Origin: a bacterium
GTDB taxonomy: Bacteria; Hydrothermota; UBA3073; JACQXS01
Assembly: GCA_030592575.1 (NCBI GenBank)
Contig: JAUVIV010000018.1
Location: 1 to 33,618 of the forward strand
DNA: 33,618 bases
Direction: 5' to 3'
Shown piece after piece: positions 9,245-17,773 of this stretch. Every line of letters starts with the position of its first letter. Position 1 is the first letter of the stretch. The translations under genes were made by a program, and so were the position numbers. The notes beneath the pieces were generated by a model. It worked only from the letters and a program-made list of their open reading frames with translations, was not told where the DNA came from and searched no databases.

Positions 9245-9631
9245 TTACTTTGGTTTCTTTTTGTTTTTGTAATCTTCAATTGCTTTATGAAGAGCATCAG
9301 CTGCGAGATTAGAACAATGCATCTTCTGAGGAGGCAAGCCATCAAGTTCATCTGCCACATTATTGCGAGTTATTTTCATCGCTTCGTCAATATTCATCCC
9401 TTTTGCCATCTCGGTTACCATACTACTCGTCGCAATAGCTGAACCGCAACCAAAGGTTTTAAATTTTATATCAGTAATAATATCGTCTTTTACCTTAATA
9501 TATATCTCCATCAAATCTCCGCAGACCGGATTTCCTATCTTACCATATCCGTCAGAATTTTCTATAATACCTACATTCTTCGGATTCATAAAATGCTTCA
9601 TTACTTTTTCACTATATCCTATCTGTGCCAT
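9245..9631 (-). CDS. nifU: NifU/IscU-type Fe-S cluster scaffold
   Basis: 128 aa; GNPVCGDLMEIYIKV, FKTFGCGSAIATSSMVTEMAKG, KMHCSNLAADALHKAI; all three scaffold Cys and the Asp present. Confidence 0.95.
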   Translation of the reverse strand: MAQIGYSEKVMKHFMNPKNVGIIENSDGYGKIGNPVCGDLMEIYIKVKDDIITDIKFKTFGCGSAIATSSMVTEMAKGMNIDEAMKITRNNVADELDGLPPQKMHCSNLAADALHKAIEDYKNKKKPK

Positions 9632-9681
9632 AAATTACCTCCTTTTTTTAAAAATCACTTTTTACGATATATTATACTTCA

Positions 9682-9745
9682 TATCCGATGAAATATCTAT
9701 CTTGTTCATCCTATCCGTCCATCCGATACAGGGATCGGACGCTAC
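9682..9745. repeat. Intergenic repeat copy 2 (TATCCGATGAAATATC ... CCGATACAGGGATCGGACGCTAC)
   Basis: see copy 1; includes hairpin CCGAT-ACAGGG-ATCGG. Confidence 0.6.
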
Positions 9746-9861
9746 ATTTCCGTGAGCCAACACCCAACGTATTTCCTGCGACAAATATTTTCATAATATA
9801 CCTCGTAACCTTGAGTCTCTGTATACAAGGAAATACCCAATATTCTTATCTACTAACCGTT

Positions 9862-9952
9862 TCGTAAGACCAACGCCATAGGATTAACACCACGATTTAT
9901 CGTGGTGAATAGAACTTACGATACCCCACCTATAAAACCGTTTCAACGGTTT
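9862..9952. repeat. REP-like palindrome cluster
   Basis: TCGTAAG(9862-9868)/CTTACGA(9915-9921) enclosing CACCACGATTTATCGTGGTG(9888-9907), then AAACCGTTTCAACGGTTT(9935-9952). Confidence 0.75.
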
Positions 9953-10688
9953 ACAAAATCGTTCTCTTTACAAGGACTTGCTTTATAATTTCAATAACCC
10001 CATATAAATCACTATCATGTATAAAAACCAATTTTCTAATCTCTGCGTCTTTAATATTCCAATAATACTTTCCATTTTTTTGATAAATATCCTTGGAGAT
10101 TTTTTCAAGAAATTTGTCTATAAGTTTAGTTAAATTTGAGGGATGTTCACTGAGCCAAACAGGTACACGGACTACTAAAAAATCAGCACCTTTGTTATCG
10201 GCTTTCTTAATCTGTCTTTTAATCCATTTTCCCAACACTTCTGGTATCTTTGGAGTGTACTCATTCCGATACGCGGACATTATTTCACTACTAACATCCT
10301 TCACCTCCACAAAAATTTTATATTCGCTTTTTTCGACCAAAAGGTCACAATCTTTATTTGTATTAGCATAAATTTTATCAGACCTTACATCAAAATCAAT
10401 AAAATTATAACCCATTTTCTCTGTAAGTATGTATAAAGCGTGAAATTCTGCTAACTGGTTGTGATAATTTCTCTTAATGTCATTTTCGTTCTCGTTATTA
10501 CCTCTTCTTGATGCTAAATTCTGTATTTTCTTCTTTAATTTAGCATTACCTCTAAAATTATCAATTGCATATATAACATACTGTAAAGCTTTGTAATTTT
10601 TCTTTTCAACATCTAACTTTAAGCATCCCCCTAATTTCATCTTATTACTTTTAATATATTGAAGCAAAATATCCAAGGTATTTTTCAT
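9951..10688 (-). CDS. Hypothetical protein, possible PD-(D/E)XK nuclease-like fold
   Basis: 245 aa; DCDLLVEKSEYKIFVEVKD resembles D-Xn-ExK; no family recognised. Confidence 0.6.
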   Translation of the reverse strand: MKNTLDILLQYIKSNKMKLGGCLKLDVEKKNYKALQYVIYAIDNFRGNAKLKKKIQNLASRRGNNENENDIKRNYHNQLAEFHALYILTEKMGYNFIDFDVRSDKIYANTNKDCDLLVEKSEYKIFVEVKDVSSEIMSAYRNEYTPKIPEVLGKWIKRQIKKADNKGADFLVVRVPVWLSEHPSNLTKLIDKFLEKISKDIYQKNGKYYWNIKDAEIRKLVFIHDSDLYGVIEIIKQVLVKRTIL

Positions 10689-10840
10689 TCAAGAGTGCAT
10701 TAGGTTTTAATTATCTTCCACATATCTTTAATTAAAAGTTATTACTTAAGAATAAATTGTCAAATAAAATAAATAGTTGTAAGTGCTTTGCGTCTTTGCG
10801 GTCAAATATTATGATACAAAATAAATAATTATTTTCCTTT

Positions 10841-11992
10841 TCAAAGTGGTGAGAGTCTTCTTAATCTTTTAATCGTTTCTTTAACAGCTTTCGTAATTAT
10901 AGGAACTTCTTCAATCTTATTTGCTCGCCCCAGAGTTAAAACCATTGACCCATGAGCTTCTTCGTGTTTCAATCCTATTGCCAATAGAGTATGCGAAGAC
11001 TCTAATGTCCTGGAGGAACAGGCTGAGCCCGTAGATATTTGTATATTGTACATATCCATATTCAATAGAATGCTCTCTCCTTCTATGCGACTGAACCTGA
11101 AACTTGCATGATTGGGAAGTCTTTGAGTAGGATGTCCAGTGAGATATGAGTCCTCTATCTTCAATATCTCAACGATAAGCTTATCCCTTATTTCCTTAAG
11201 CCGATTACCTTCTATTCCCATTTCATTCTTTGCTATTCTTGCTGCTTCTCCCATTCCGGCAATGGCAAATAAGTTTTCTGTCCCGGATCTAAGCCCCTGT
11301 TCCTGCCCACCTCCGGAAAGGATTGGTTGAAGTTTTACTCCCGATTTTATATACAATACACCGGCACCTTGTGGTCCATACATATCGTTAGATGACAAAG
11401 TTAATAAATCTATCCCATCATTTTGTACATCTATAGGTATAAATCCTGCAGCGATGGTGGCATCTACATGTAAATATAATCCCTTTTTATGAACTGTCTC
11501 GCTTATCTCTTTAATAGGTTCTATCGTTCCTATTTCATTATTCGCATACATTATTGAAGTTACCGTAGTATTTTTTGTTAAACTCTCATCAAGTTTCTCC
11601 ATATTGATAATGCCGATTGAATCAACGGGTATAATGGTAAATTTGAACCCATTTTTCTGGAGCTCTTTCATCGGATTAAGTACCGAGATATGTTCTATAT
11701 TGCTTGCCACAACCTCTTTCCCTTTTGCTATATTCCTCAATGCAGTTCCTTTGATAGCCAGATTATTAGATTCGGTTGCTCCACTGGTAAAAACAATACA
11801 AGTCTCTTTCTCTGCATTTATAAGTTCTGCAACTTTTTTTCTGGCATCCTCAATGGCACTTTTCGCTCTTAATCCTACTGAATACAAAGATGAAGGGTTT
11901 CCAAAATCTTTATCAAAATACCGTTCAGCAAATCTCAATACTCTCTTATCAACTGGCATTGCTGAAGTATGGTCTAAATATATCCTTTTCAT
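10841..11992 (-). CDS. IscS/NifS-like cysteine desulfurase homolog lacking the PLP lysine
   Basis: MKRIYLDHTSAMPVDKRVLRFAERYF; HVDATIAAGFIPIDVQ; LTLSSNDMYGPQGAGVLYIK (usual SAHKxYGPKG); catalytic-loop STGSACSSRTLESSH present; start moved to ATG 11992. Confidence 0.92.
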   Translation of the reverse strand: MKRIYLDHTSAMPVDKRVLRFAERYFDKDFGNPSSLYSVGLRAKSAIEDARKKVAELINAEKETCIVFTSGATESNNLAIKGTALRNIAKGKEVVASNIEHISVLNPMKELQKNGFKFTIIPVDSIGIINMEKLDESLTKNTTVTSIMYANNEIGTIEPIKEISETVHKKGLYLHVDATIAAGFIPIDVQNDGIDLLTLSSNDMYGPQGAGVLYIKSGVKLQPILSGGGQEQGLRSGTENLFAIAGMGEAARIAKNEMGIEGNRLKEIRDKLIVEILKIEDSYLTGHPTQRLPNHASFRFSRIEGESILLNMDMYNIQISTGSACSSRTLESSHTLLAIGLKHEEAHGSMVLTLGRANKIEEVPIITKAVKETIKRLRRLSPL

Positions 11993-12020
11993 AAATTCTG
12001 CTTTAAAAGTTGAGAATGAT

Positions 12021-12056
12021 GTCGGAGTCAATCGCTAAATCATTCAGTGTTCCGAC
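12021..12056. repeat. Inverted repeat GTCGGA-N24-TCCGAC
   Basis: gtcggagtcaatcgctaaatcattcagtgttccgac. Confidence 0.55.
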
Positions 12057-12092
12057 TTTACAACTTATAATCGTTAGCTTTTCGTGATAATT

Positions 12093-12144
12093 TGGAGTGC
12101 AACGACTCTGTCGTTGCATGCAAAAACAGAGTTTTTGCACTCCA
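12093..12144. repeat. Three-way-junction palindromic element with complementary hairpin loops
   Basis: TGGAGT [GCAACGA-CTCTG-TCGTTGC] AT [GCAAAAA-CAGAG-TTTTTGC] ACTCCA. Confidence 0.85.
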
Positions 12145-12148
12145 TAAA

Positions 12149-12168
12149 ATACATTCTATAGAATGTAT
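12149..12168. repeat. Perfect 20-bp palindrome ATACATTCTATAGAATGTAT
   Basis: self-complementary, 14 bp past the glutaredoxin stop. Confidence 0.8.
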
Positions 12169-12181
12169 CATTAGTTAATAA

Positions 12182-12421
12182 TTATTGCGTTTGAGCCAAT
12201 TCTTTCTCTATTGCTGCTTTATTAAATCCTACGATAATCTTTCCGTTTATTTCAGTTTGTGGAACTCCCATTTGTCCGGATTTCTCAATCATTTTTTCGG
12301 CAGCTTCACGATCCGTAGAAACATTTATATCGTCAAATTCAACACCTTTTTCTTTCAGAAAATCTTTTACCATAGTACAATAGGGACAAGTATTTGTTGA
12401 ATACACTTTGATTTTTGCCAT
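12182..12421 (-). CDS. Glutaredoxin / NrdH-like redoxin
   Basis: 79 aa; KVYSTNTCPYCTMVKDFLKEKGVEFDDINV, MGVPQTEINGKIIVGFN. Confidence 0.92.
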   Translation of the reverse strand: MAKIKVYSTNTCPYCTMVKDFLKEKGVEFDDINVSTDREAAEKMIEKSGQMGVPQTEINGKIIVGFNKAAIEKELAQTQ

Positions 12422-12467
12422 TTTTCCCTCCTATTAATTTAATTTGTTCTAATATAATACTTTAACT

Positions 12468-12689
12468 TTACACAGCAACAACTTCTTTAATCTCTGGTAT
12501 TTCTTCTTTCATTGCTTTCTCTATACCCATTTTCAGTGTCATCTGGCTCATCGGACATCCTCCACAAGCACCTGTTAATTTTACTTTTACTATACCATCA
12601 GAAGTAACTTCTACTAACTCAACACCTCCACCATCTGCTTGTAAAGCTGGCCTAACTTTATTTAAGACTGCCTCTACTCGTTCTCTCAT
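12468..12689 (-). CDS. NifU C-terminal domain (Nfu) Fe-S carrier
   Basis: 73 aa; [20 protein letters not shown]...[23 protein letters not shown]. Confidence 0.95.
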   Translation of the reverse strand: MRERVEAVLNKVRPALQADGGGVELVEVTSDGIVKVKLTGACGGCPMSQMTLKMGIEKAMKEEIPEIKEVVAV

Positions 12690-13384
12690 TATTCCTCCTT
12701 TTCAAACTTATCTTTACCTACCCCACAGATTGGACAAGTCCAATCATCTGGTAATTTATCAAAAGATGTTCCTGCTTCTACCCCAGAATCAGAATCGCCT
12801 TTTTCCGGGTCGTACACATATCCACAAACTATGCATTTATACTTTTCCATTCCACTTACCTCCTTCTTACTTTCATGTATATTGCTGATATATGTTGGAG
12901 CTGTTTTTGGAGCCGTGCCACGTTTTACTTCATGATAATAAGCATACGTCATTGGCTTTCCATCTCCGGTAATTTCAGCATCAATTATCTTTCCAACAAA
13001 AATAGTATGCGTTCCCATATCCATACTATTAACAACTTCTGCTTCCAGGTAGCCAATAGAATTTTCCATAATTATCGGAGCACCGGTCATGCCAACTTTG
13101 TGATTTACATCCTTGAGCTTATCAATATTCCTGCCGGATTTGAAACCAAAATGCCCTATGAATTTCACAGATGTTTCTTTTGACAAGATTGAAACAGTAA
13201 AAACTTTGCTTTCCTGAATAAATTCGTGGGTTAAATTCTGCTTGTTTATGCTCACTGCTATTGTTGGAGGCTCTGCTGTTATCTGAAAAACCGTATTTGC
13301 AATTTGTCCGTTAAGCCTATCTCCTTTTCTTGAACTTATTACATATAGACCATAGCTTATCTTATGAAAAGTTTTAGGATTCAC
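12689..13384 (-). CDS. Flavin reductase-rubredoxin fusion (high-molecular-weight rubredoxin, Hrb-like)
   Basis: 231 aa; FMN-binding flavin-reductase domain plus C-terminal [16 protein letters not shown]...[18 protein letters not shown]. Confidence 0.93.
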   Translation of the reverse strand: MNPKTFHKISYGLYVISSRKGDRLNGQIANTVFQITAEPPTIAVSINKQNLTHEFIQESKVFTVSILSKETSVKFIGHFGFKSGRNIDKLKDVNHKVGMTGAPIIMENSIGYLEAEVVNSMDMGTHTIFVGKIIDAEITGDGKPMTYAYYHEVKRGTAPKTAPTYISNIHESKKEVSGMEKYKCIVCGYVYDPEKGDSDSGVEAGTSFDKLPDDWTCPICGVGKDKFEKEE

Positions 13385-14564
13385 AACCCGCCTCCTTATG
13401 TTTTTTTACAATACTATCTGCCAGCTTGTCAAGAGATTTAAAATCTTCATCCTTAGGAACTCCTTTGCATAATACAGTATCCAATATTTCAAGTTTCAGG
13501 CTGGAAATAATTCCTGCAAGTTGCTCAATCGCTCTGCTGCCCCAACCATAAGAACCAATAACAGACGCAAACTTTAATTTAGGTCTCAATGCATTTACGA
13601 GATAGGTAGCATAAATTACAACCGGATGTGCCCCGGTTAATACTGTGGATGTACCTATGACAACAGTAGCTGCATCTACCAATGATATTGCCAATTTTCC
13701 AATATCAGCGTTAGTTAGATTAAATTGTTTCACAGTTACATCTCTTTCAATCAAAGCTCCTACAAAATAATCCACCATCTTCTTTGTACTACCATGCATA
13801 GACACATAAGGCACTACAACTATATTTTTGAGTTTATCAAAAACCCAATGTTTGTACGCATTGAGGATAAACTCCGGATTGTTATGCATAGGACCATGAC
13901 TGGGTGCAATAATATCTACCTTCAAGTCTTTTATCTTTTCTAAATTCTTCTGAATTATTGTCCTAAATGGCATCATAATTTCTGCATAATATCTTTTGGC
14001 TGCCTCATAAACCATTGCCTCATCTCTTACATATAAATCAGATGACGCCAGATGAGAACCGAATAAATCGCAGGAGAATAGTATCTTATCTTCTTTTAGA
14101 TAAGTCAACATCGTCTCAGGCCAATGAACCCAAGGAGCATAAATAAATTCAAGTGTCTTATTTCCTAATGAGAGCGTTTCTCTATCCTTAACGGTTACGA
14201 ACTTGTCTTCAGGAATAGCGAGTAAATCCATAAGCATATTTTTGCATTTGGGTGTTGCCACAACTCTTGCTTCCGGATATATCTTCAATATCTGAGGCAA
14301 ACCTCCCGAATGGTCTTGTTCTGCATGATTTGCAATAACATAATCTACGTTTTTAATTCCGAGTCGGGTTAAATTATTTATCAGCACATCCACCATAGGC
14401 AAATCAACAGTATCTATCAATGCCGTCTTCTCGCTACCTTTAATCAAATAAGAGTTGTAGCTTGTTCCATCCGGAAGTGGAACAAGTTCGTCAAATAATC
14501 GTCTATTCCAATCTATTGCACCAACATAACAAACATCCGGTTTCAATTCTTTTGATTTTACCAT
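13374..14564 (-). CDS. fprA: A-type flavodiiron protein (FprA)
   Basis: 396 aa; [51 protein letters not shown], flavodoxin-like [17 protein letters not shown]; overlaps hrb by 11 bp. Confidence 0.94.
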   Translation of the reverse strand: MVKSKELKPDVCYVGAIDWNRRLFDELVPLPDGTSYNSYLIKGSEKTALIDTVDLPMVDVLINNLTRLGIKNVDYVIANHAEQDHSGGLPQILKIYPEARVVATPKCKNMLMDLLAIPEDKFVTVKDRETLSLGNKTLEFIYAPWVHWPETMLTYLKEDKILFSCDLFGSHLASSDLYVRDEAMVYEAAKRYYAEIMMPFRTIIQKNLEKIKDLKVDIIAPSHGPMHNNPEFILNAYKHWVFDKLKNIVVVPYVSMHGSTKKMVDYFVGALIERDVTVKQFNLTNADIGKLAISLVDAATVVIGTSTVLTGAHPVVIYATYLVNALRPKLKFASVIGSYGWGSRAIEQLAGIISSLKLEILDTVLCKGVPKDEDFKSLDKLADSIVKKHKEAGCES

Positions 14565-14577
14565 TTTTAGTCTCCCT

Positions 14578-14880
14578 CTATTTCAATTTTTTCTCTACTG
14601 CTTCAATTTTGCCAGCCATAGTAAGTTTTTTGTCCATCCTATCATCAATTGTTATATGAGTCGCTACTCTCTTAGCACCTAATTTAAAAGGAACCTGATG
14701 CATCTCCTTAATCGCTTCAAGAATTCTATCCAAATCACCTTCAATCACTGTAACCATAGGTGTCAATTTGTGCTTCAAATCTTTGTATTTATCCAAGATA
14801 CCCTCACATCCAGCCACATAATGACTAATACTTGGATTCTCAGTTCCTATTGGTACAATAGATACTCCCACAACTGCCAT
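14578..14880 (-). CDS. MTH1187/DUF77 family (thiamine-binding-like) protein
   Basis: MAVVGVSIVPIGTENPSISHYVAGCEGIL...GAKRVATHITIDDRMDK; start moved to ATG 14880. Confidence 0.85.
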   Translation of the reverse strand: MAVVGVSIVPIGTENPSISHYVAGCEGILDKYKDLKHKLTPMVTVIEGDLDRILEAIKEMHQVPFKLGAKRVATHITIDDRMDKKLTMAGKIEAVEKKLK

Positions 14881-14904
14881 AATATCCTCCTTCAATTCGT
14901 CAAA

Positions 14905-16206
14905 TCAAGCCAACATCGTTTTTATATCCTCTTCAGGCTCGCCAATAAGTCTTATATCGTAGTTATCTTGAAGCACTTTCAGAATGTCATCGTTTACCCA
15001 TGCAGGAAGTATTGGTCCAAGATATATCTTTTTTATACCCAGCGAAAGAAGACTCCAGAGGATAATTACTGCTTTCTGCTCCATCCAGCTTAAATTCAAT
15101 GTAAGTGGTAGTTCGTTTACTCCAACCCCAAAGAGTCCGGCAAGCGCAGATGCGATTTCAATTGCATCTATTGCATCGTTACATTGCCCCAAATCCAATA
15201 ATCTTGGAATACCTTCTATATCTCCAAGCTCTAAATCATTGAATCTGAATTTCCCACAAGCAAGAGTAAGAATTATGGTATTTTTGGGCAAAAGCTTGAC
15301 GAATTCTCTGTAATAATCTCCTCTTCCAACAGGTGAATCACATCCGCCCACGAGGAAGAAGTGTTTTATTTTGCCATCTTCTACCAATTTTTTAATCTTG
15401 TCCGCCAAAGATAGAATTACTGATTTAGAAAACCCGGTCGTTAGCACAATATCCCCTGATTCTTCTTCAAGCTCCGGCAATGCTTTTGCTTTTTCTATAA
15501 CAGGAGTAAAGTCGTATTCATCTATGTGCTTGACATCTGGCAATCTCACAGGACCTGTTGTAAACATTCTGTCCTTATATTCTTCTTTTGGTATAAGAGC
15601 ACAATTTGATGTTGCAAGAATTGCCATAGGATATTTTGCAAATATTTTTTTCTGGTCAAACCATGCCTTCCCAAGATTACCCACAAGATGCTTGTATTTT
15701 TTCAACCCGGGATAACCATGCGCAGGCAACATCTCAGAATGAGTATAAACATTTACACCCGTTCCTTCTGTTTGCTTGAGCAATTCCTCAAGTGCTTTCA
15801 ATCCATGCCCCGTAACAAGAATACCATACCCTTTTACCGTACCGGTTCGCACTTTAATAGGCTCAGGCTCACCGTATGCTTTAATATGAGCTTCCTTTAA
15901 AAGCTTCATTGTTTTTATGTTCATCTTTCCTGCTTCAAGAGCTAACTGGACAAGACTTCCTGCATCAAAGTTCACATTTGTAAATGTAGTATAAAACGCT
16001 TTCTCTAAAAACGCATCTATTTCAGTGTCGGTAGATCCAAGTTCCCTCGCATGATATAGATACGCACTCATTCCCTTTATTGCATATATTAAGTTATCTT
16101 GCAATCGTGCAACTGTCGGTTCTTTCCCGCACACTCCCTTAACAGTACATCCCATTCCCTTTACAGTTTGGGAACATTGATAACAAAACATTTCCAGTTT
16201 TTCCAT
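14905..16206 (-). CDS. hcp: Hybrid cluster protein / hydroxylamine reductase (short, class III-like)
   Basis: 433 aa; [94 protein letters not shown]. Confidence 0.95.
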   Translation of the reverse strand: MEKLEMFCYQCSQTVKGMGCTVKGVCGKEPTVARLQDNLIYAIKGMSAYLYHARELGSTDTEIDAFLEKAFYTTFTNVNFDAGSLVQLALEAGKMNIKTMKLLKEAHIKAYGEPEPIKVRTGTVKGYGILVTGHGLKALEELLKQTEGTGVNVYTHSEMLPAHGYPGLKKYKHLVGNLGKAWFDQKKIFAKYPMAILATSNCALIPKEEYKDRMFTTGPVRLPDVKHIDEYDFTPVIEKAKALPELEEESGDIVLTTGFSKSVILSLADKIKKLVEDGKIKHFFLVGGCDSPVGRGDYYREFVKLLPKNTIILTLACGKFRFNDLELGDIEGIPRLLDLGQCNDAIDAIEIASALAGLFGVGVNELPLTLNLSWMEQKAVIILWSLLSLGIKKIYLGPILPAWVNDDILKVLQDNYDIRLIGEPEEDIKTMLA

Positions 16207-16237
16207 TTCTCCTCCTCACGGTCGCAAATATTATGAC

Positions 16238-16945
16238 CTATTTTATATTCCCCTTAATCCCCAAAGTAATTTTCTCAAAAGGTATGTTTTTTTCAGAATC
16301 CTCAATAGCATTTTTTACTATGTTCACAAGACCAAAGCAACAAGGAACCTCCATATTTGCCACCAGAACACTCTTGGGAGTATTCAGCTTGAAAATATCA
16401 GTAAGTTTTGACTGATAGTATTCTGCATCATCAAGCTTCGGGCAACAAATTATCAAAATTCTATTTCTCAATAAATCTTGATGAAAATTAGCGTATGCAA
16501 ACGGGACACAGTCTGCCGCAATAAGTAAATCCGCATCATCCAAAAAGGATGCATTAGAAGGAACCAACTTAAGCTGAATAGGCCAAGATGTGAGCTCAGA
16601 GGGAATTTCAACACTCTTCACTGATTCTTTGCCCTTATTTTTAAAAGATTGAACCATCGTTCCCGAACATCCGCATTGCAATGGCTCTTTATGCTTCACG
16701 TTTTCTATATGCCTTTTCGCAGACTCTTCATCAAATTGCTCAACTTCTTTCTCTTCTACAGTAATTGCATCTTGCGGACACTTACCGAGACAGGCACCCA
16801 ATCCATCACAGTATTTTTCACTTACCAGCTTTGCCTTTCCATCAATAATTTGAATAGCTCCCTCAGCACAGGCAAGTACACACAAACCGCAACCGTCACA
16901 TTTTTCTTCATCAATATGAACGATATTTCTTTTTGTTTTAGCCAT
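16238..16945 (-). CDS. 4Fe-4S ferredoxin-domain iron-sulfur protein
   Basis: 235 aa; CDGCGLCVLACAEGAI...CDGLGACLGKCPQDAI; conserved C-terminal region with CVPFAYANFHQDLLRNRILIICCPKLDD. Confidence 0.88.
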   Translation of the reverse strand: MAKTKRNIVHIDEEKCDGCGLCVLACAEGAIQIIDGKAKLVSEKYCDGLGACLGKCPQDAITVEEKEVEQFDEESAKRHIENVKHKEPLQCGCSGTMVQSFKNKGKESVKSVEIPSELTSWPIQLKLVPSNASFLDDADLLIAADCVPFAYANFHQDLLRNRILIICCPKLDDAEYYQSKLTDIFKLNTPKSVLVANMEVPCCFGLVNIVKNAIEDSEKNIPFEKITLGIKGNIK

Positions 16946-16963
16946 TTTCCTCCTAATTATCGC

Positions 16964-17389
16964 TTATTCTTTGGCACTTTGCTCTTTCTTCAAGCATTCG
17001 GAACATACTCCATAAAGATAAGCTTGCGCCTCTTCAACCCTACAACCACTGACCCATCCCTTTTTAATTATTGGGCAATCAACATCCATATCCAGTATTT
17101 TCCCACATTTCCGGCAGAGAAAATGGTGATGAAGCTTTGGGTTAGGATCAAAACACGCCTTACCTCTTTTCATTATAGAAAGCTCCTGTATCTCCCCAAG
17201 CTCTTTCAACAACCTCAACGTAGAATAAACAGTTGCCATTGACATAGTAGGATATTTTCTTTTAATAGCCTTGTGAATATCCTCCACCGTTGGATGAGCA
17301 ACGCTTTTTCCCAGAAACTCCACTATCGCTATCCTTTGAGGAGTTAACGTTATTCCCTTAACCTTTAATCGCTCAATTATTTCCATCAT
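16964..17389 (-). CDS. Fur/PerR family transcriptional regulator
   Basis: MMEIIERLKVKGITLTPQRIAIVEFLGKSVAHPTVEDIHKAI...TVYSTLRLLKELGEI...HHHFLCRKCGKI; start moved to 17389 (SD GGGAGG). Confidence 0.93.
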   Translation of the reverse strand: MMEIIERLKVKGITLTPQRIAIVEFLGKSVAHPTVEDIHKAIKRKYPTMSMATVYSTLRLLKELGEIQELSIMKRGKACFDPNPKLHHHFLCRKCGKILDMDVDCPIIKKGWVSGCRVEEAQAYLYGVCSECLKKEQSAKE

Positions 17390-17444
17390 CTTTTGCCTAC
17401 CTCCCTGACAATACCATCGCCGCAATTTCCATTCATCTAAACTC

Positions 17445-17473
17445 AATGTATAAATAGAAATACAACTTGTCAA
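17445..17473 (-). promoter_or_regulatory. Sigma70-type promoter of the Fur/PerR-headed cluster
   Basis: minus strand TTGACA(17473-17468)-N17-TACATT(17450-17445). Confidence 0.65.
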
Positions 17474-17717
17474 GAAAAAAAATAAAAAAATTATAATTCT
17501 TTTGTAATAATCATTCCAACAATCTATATATACGCATTGCTGAGTGATGATTAGAAGATATACTATTGGTTAAAAATTTTATTTAATTCTCTATTTCATG
17601 GTATAAGAGTATGCTTTTTCGGCAGTCTTTTTGTAATATTTATATGATTTATTATCCCATAAAGATGGGAAGGCTTGAAGATATATCCTTATGAGGTATA
17701 TCATTTTTCTTTTAATC

Positions 17718-17746
17718 TTGACATCGTTTAAATTAGTTGTTATTTT
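17718..17746 (+). promoter_or_regulatory. Sigma70-type promoter for the 17774 CDS
   Basis: TTGACA-N17-TATTTT; CDS has strong SD AAAGGAGGGT. Confidence 0.65.
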
Positions 17747-17773
17747 AAAGACGGTTAAAAAAGGAGGGTAAAT

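Noticed and set aside
6687-9755. Plus-strand ORFs of 73-150 aa (6687, 6718, 7944, 9363)
   Set aside because: Antisense to well-supported redox genes; composition typical of reversed AT-rich coding strands.
9750-9850. Possible short minus-strand ORF MKIFVAGNTLGVGSRK... near 9797
   Set aside because: Reads into the GTAGCGTCCGAT repeat and is not supported in the ORF track.
16649-17242. 197-aa plus-strand ORF
   Set aside because: Shadow ORF opposite the ferredoxin and Fur/PerR genes, low-complexity Phe/Ser/Thr-rich translation.
17490-17517. Possible PerR/Fur box ATTATAATTCTTTTGTAATAAT upstream of the Fur/PerR gene
   Set aside because: Only the outer ATTAT/ATAAT bases are symmetric and it lies upstream of the -35; too weak to call.
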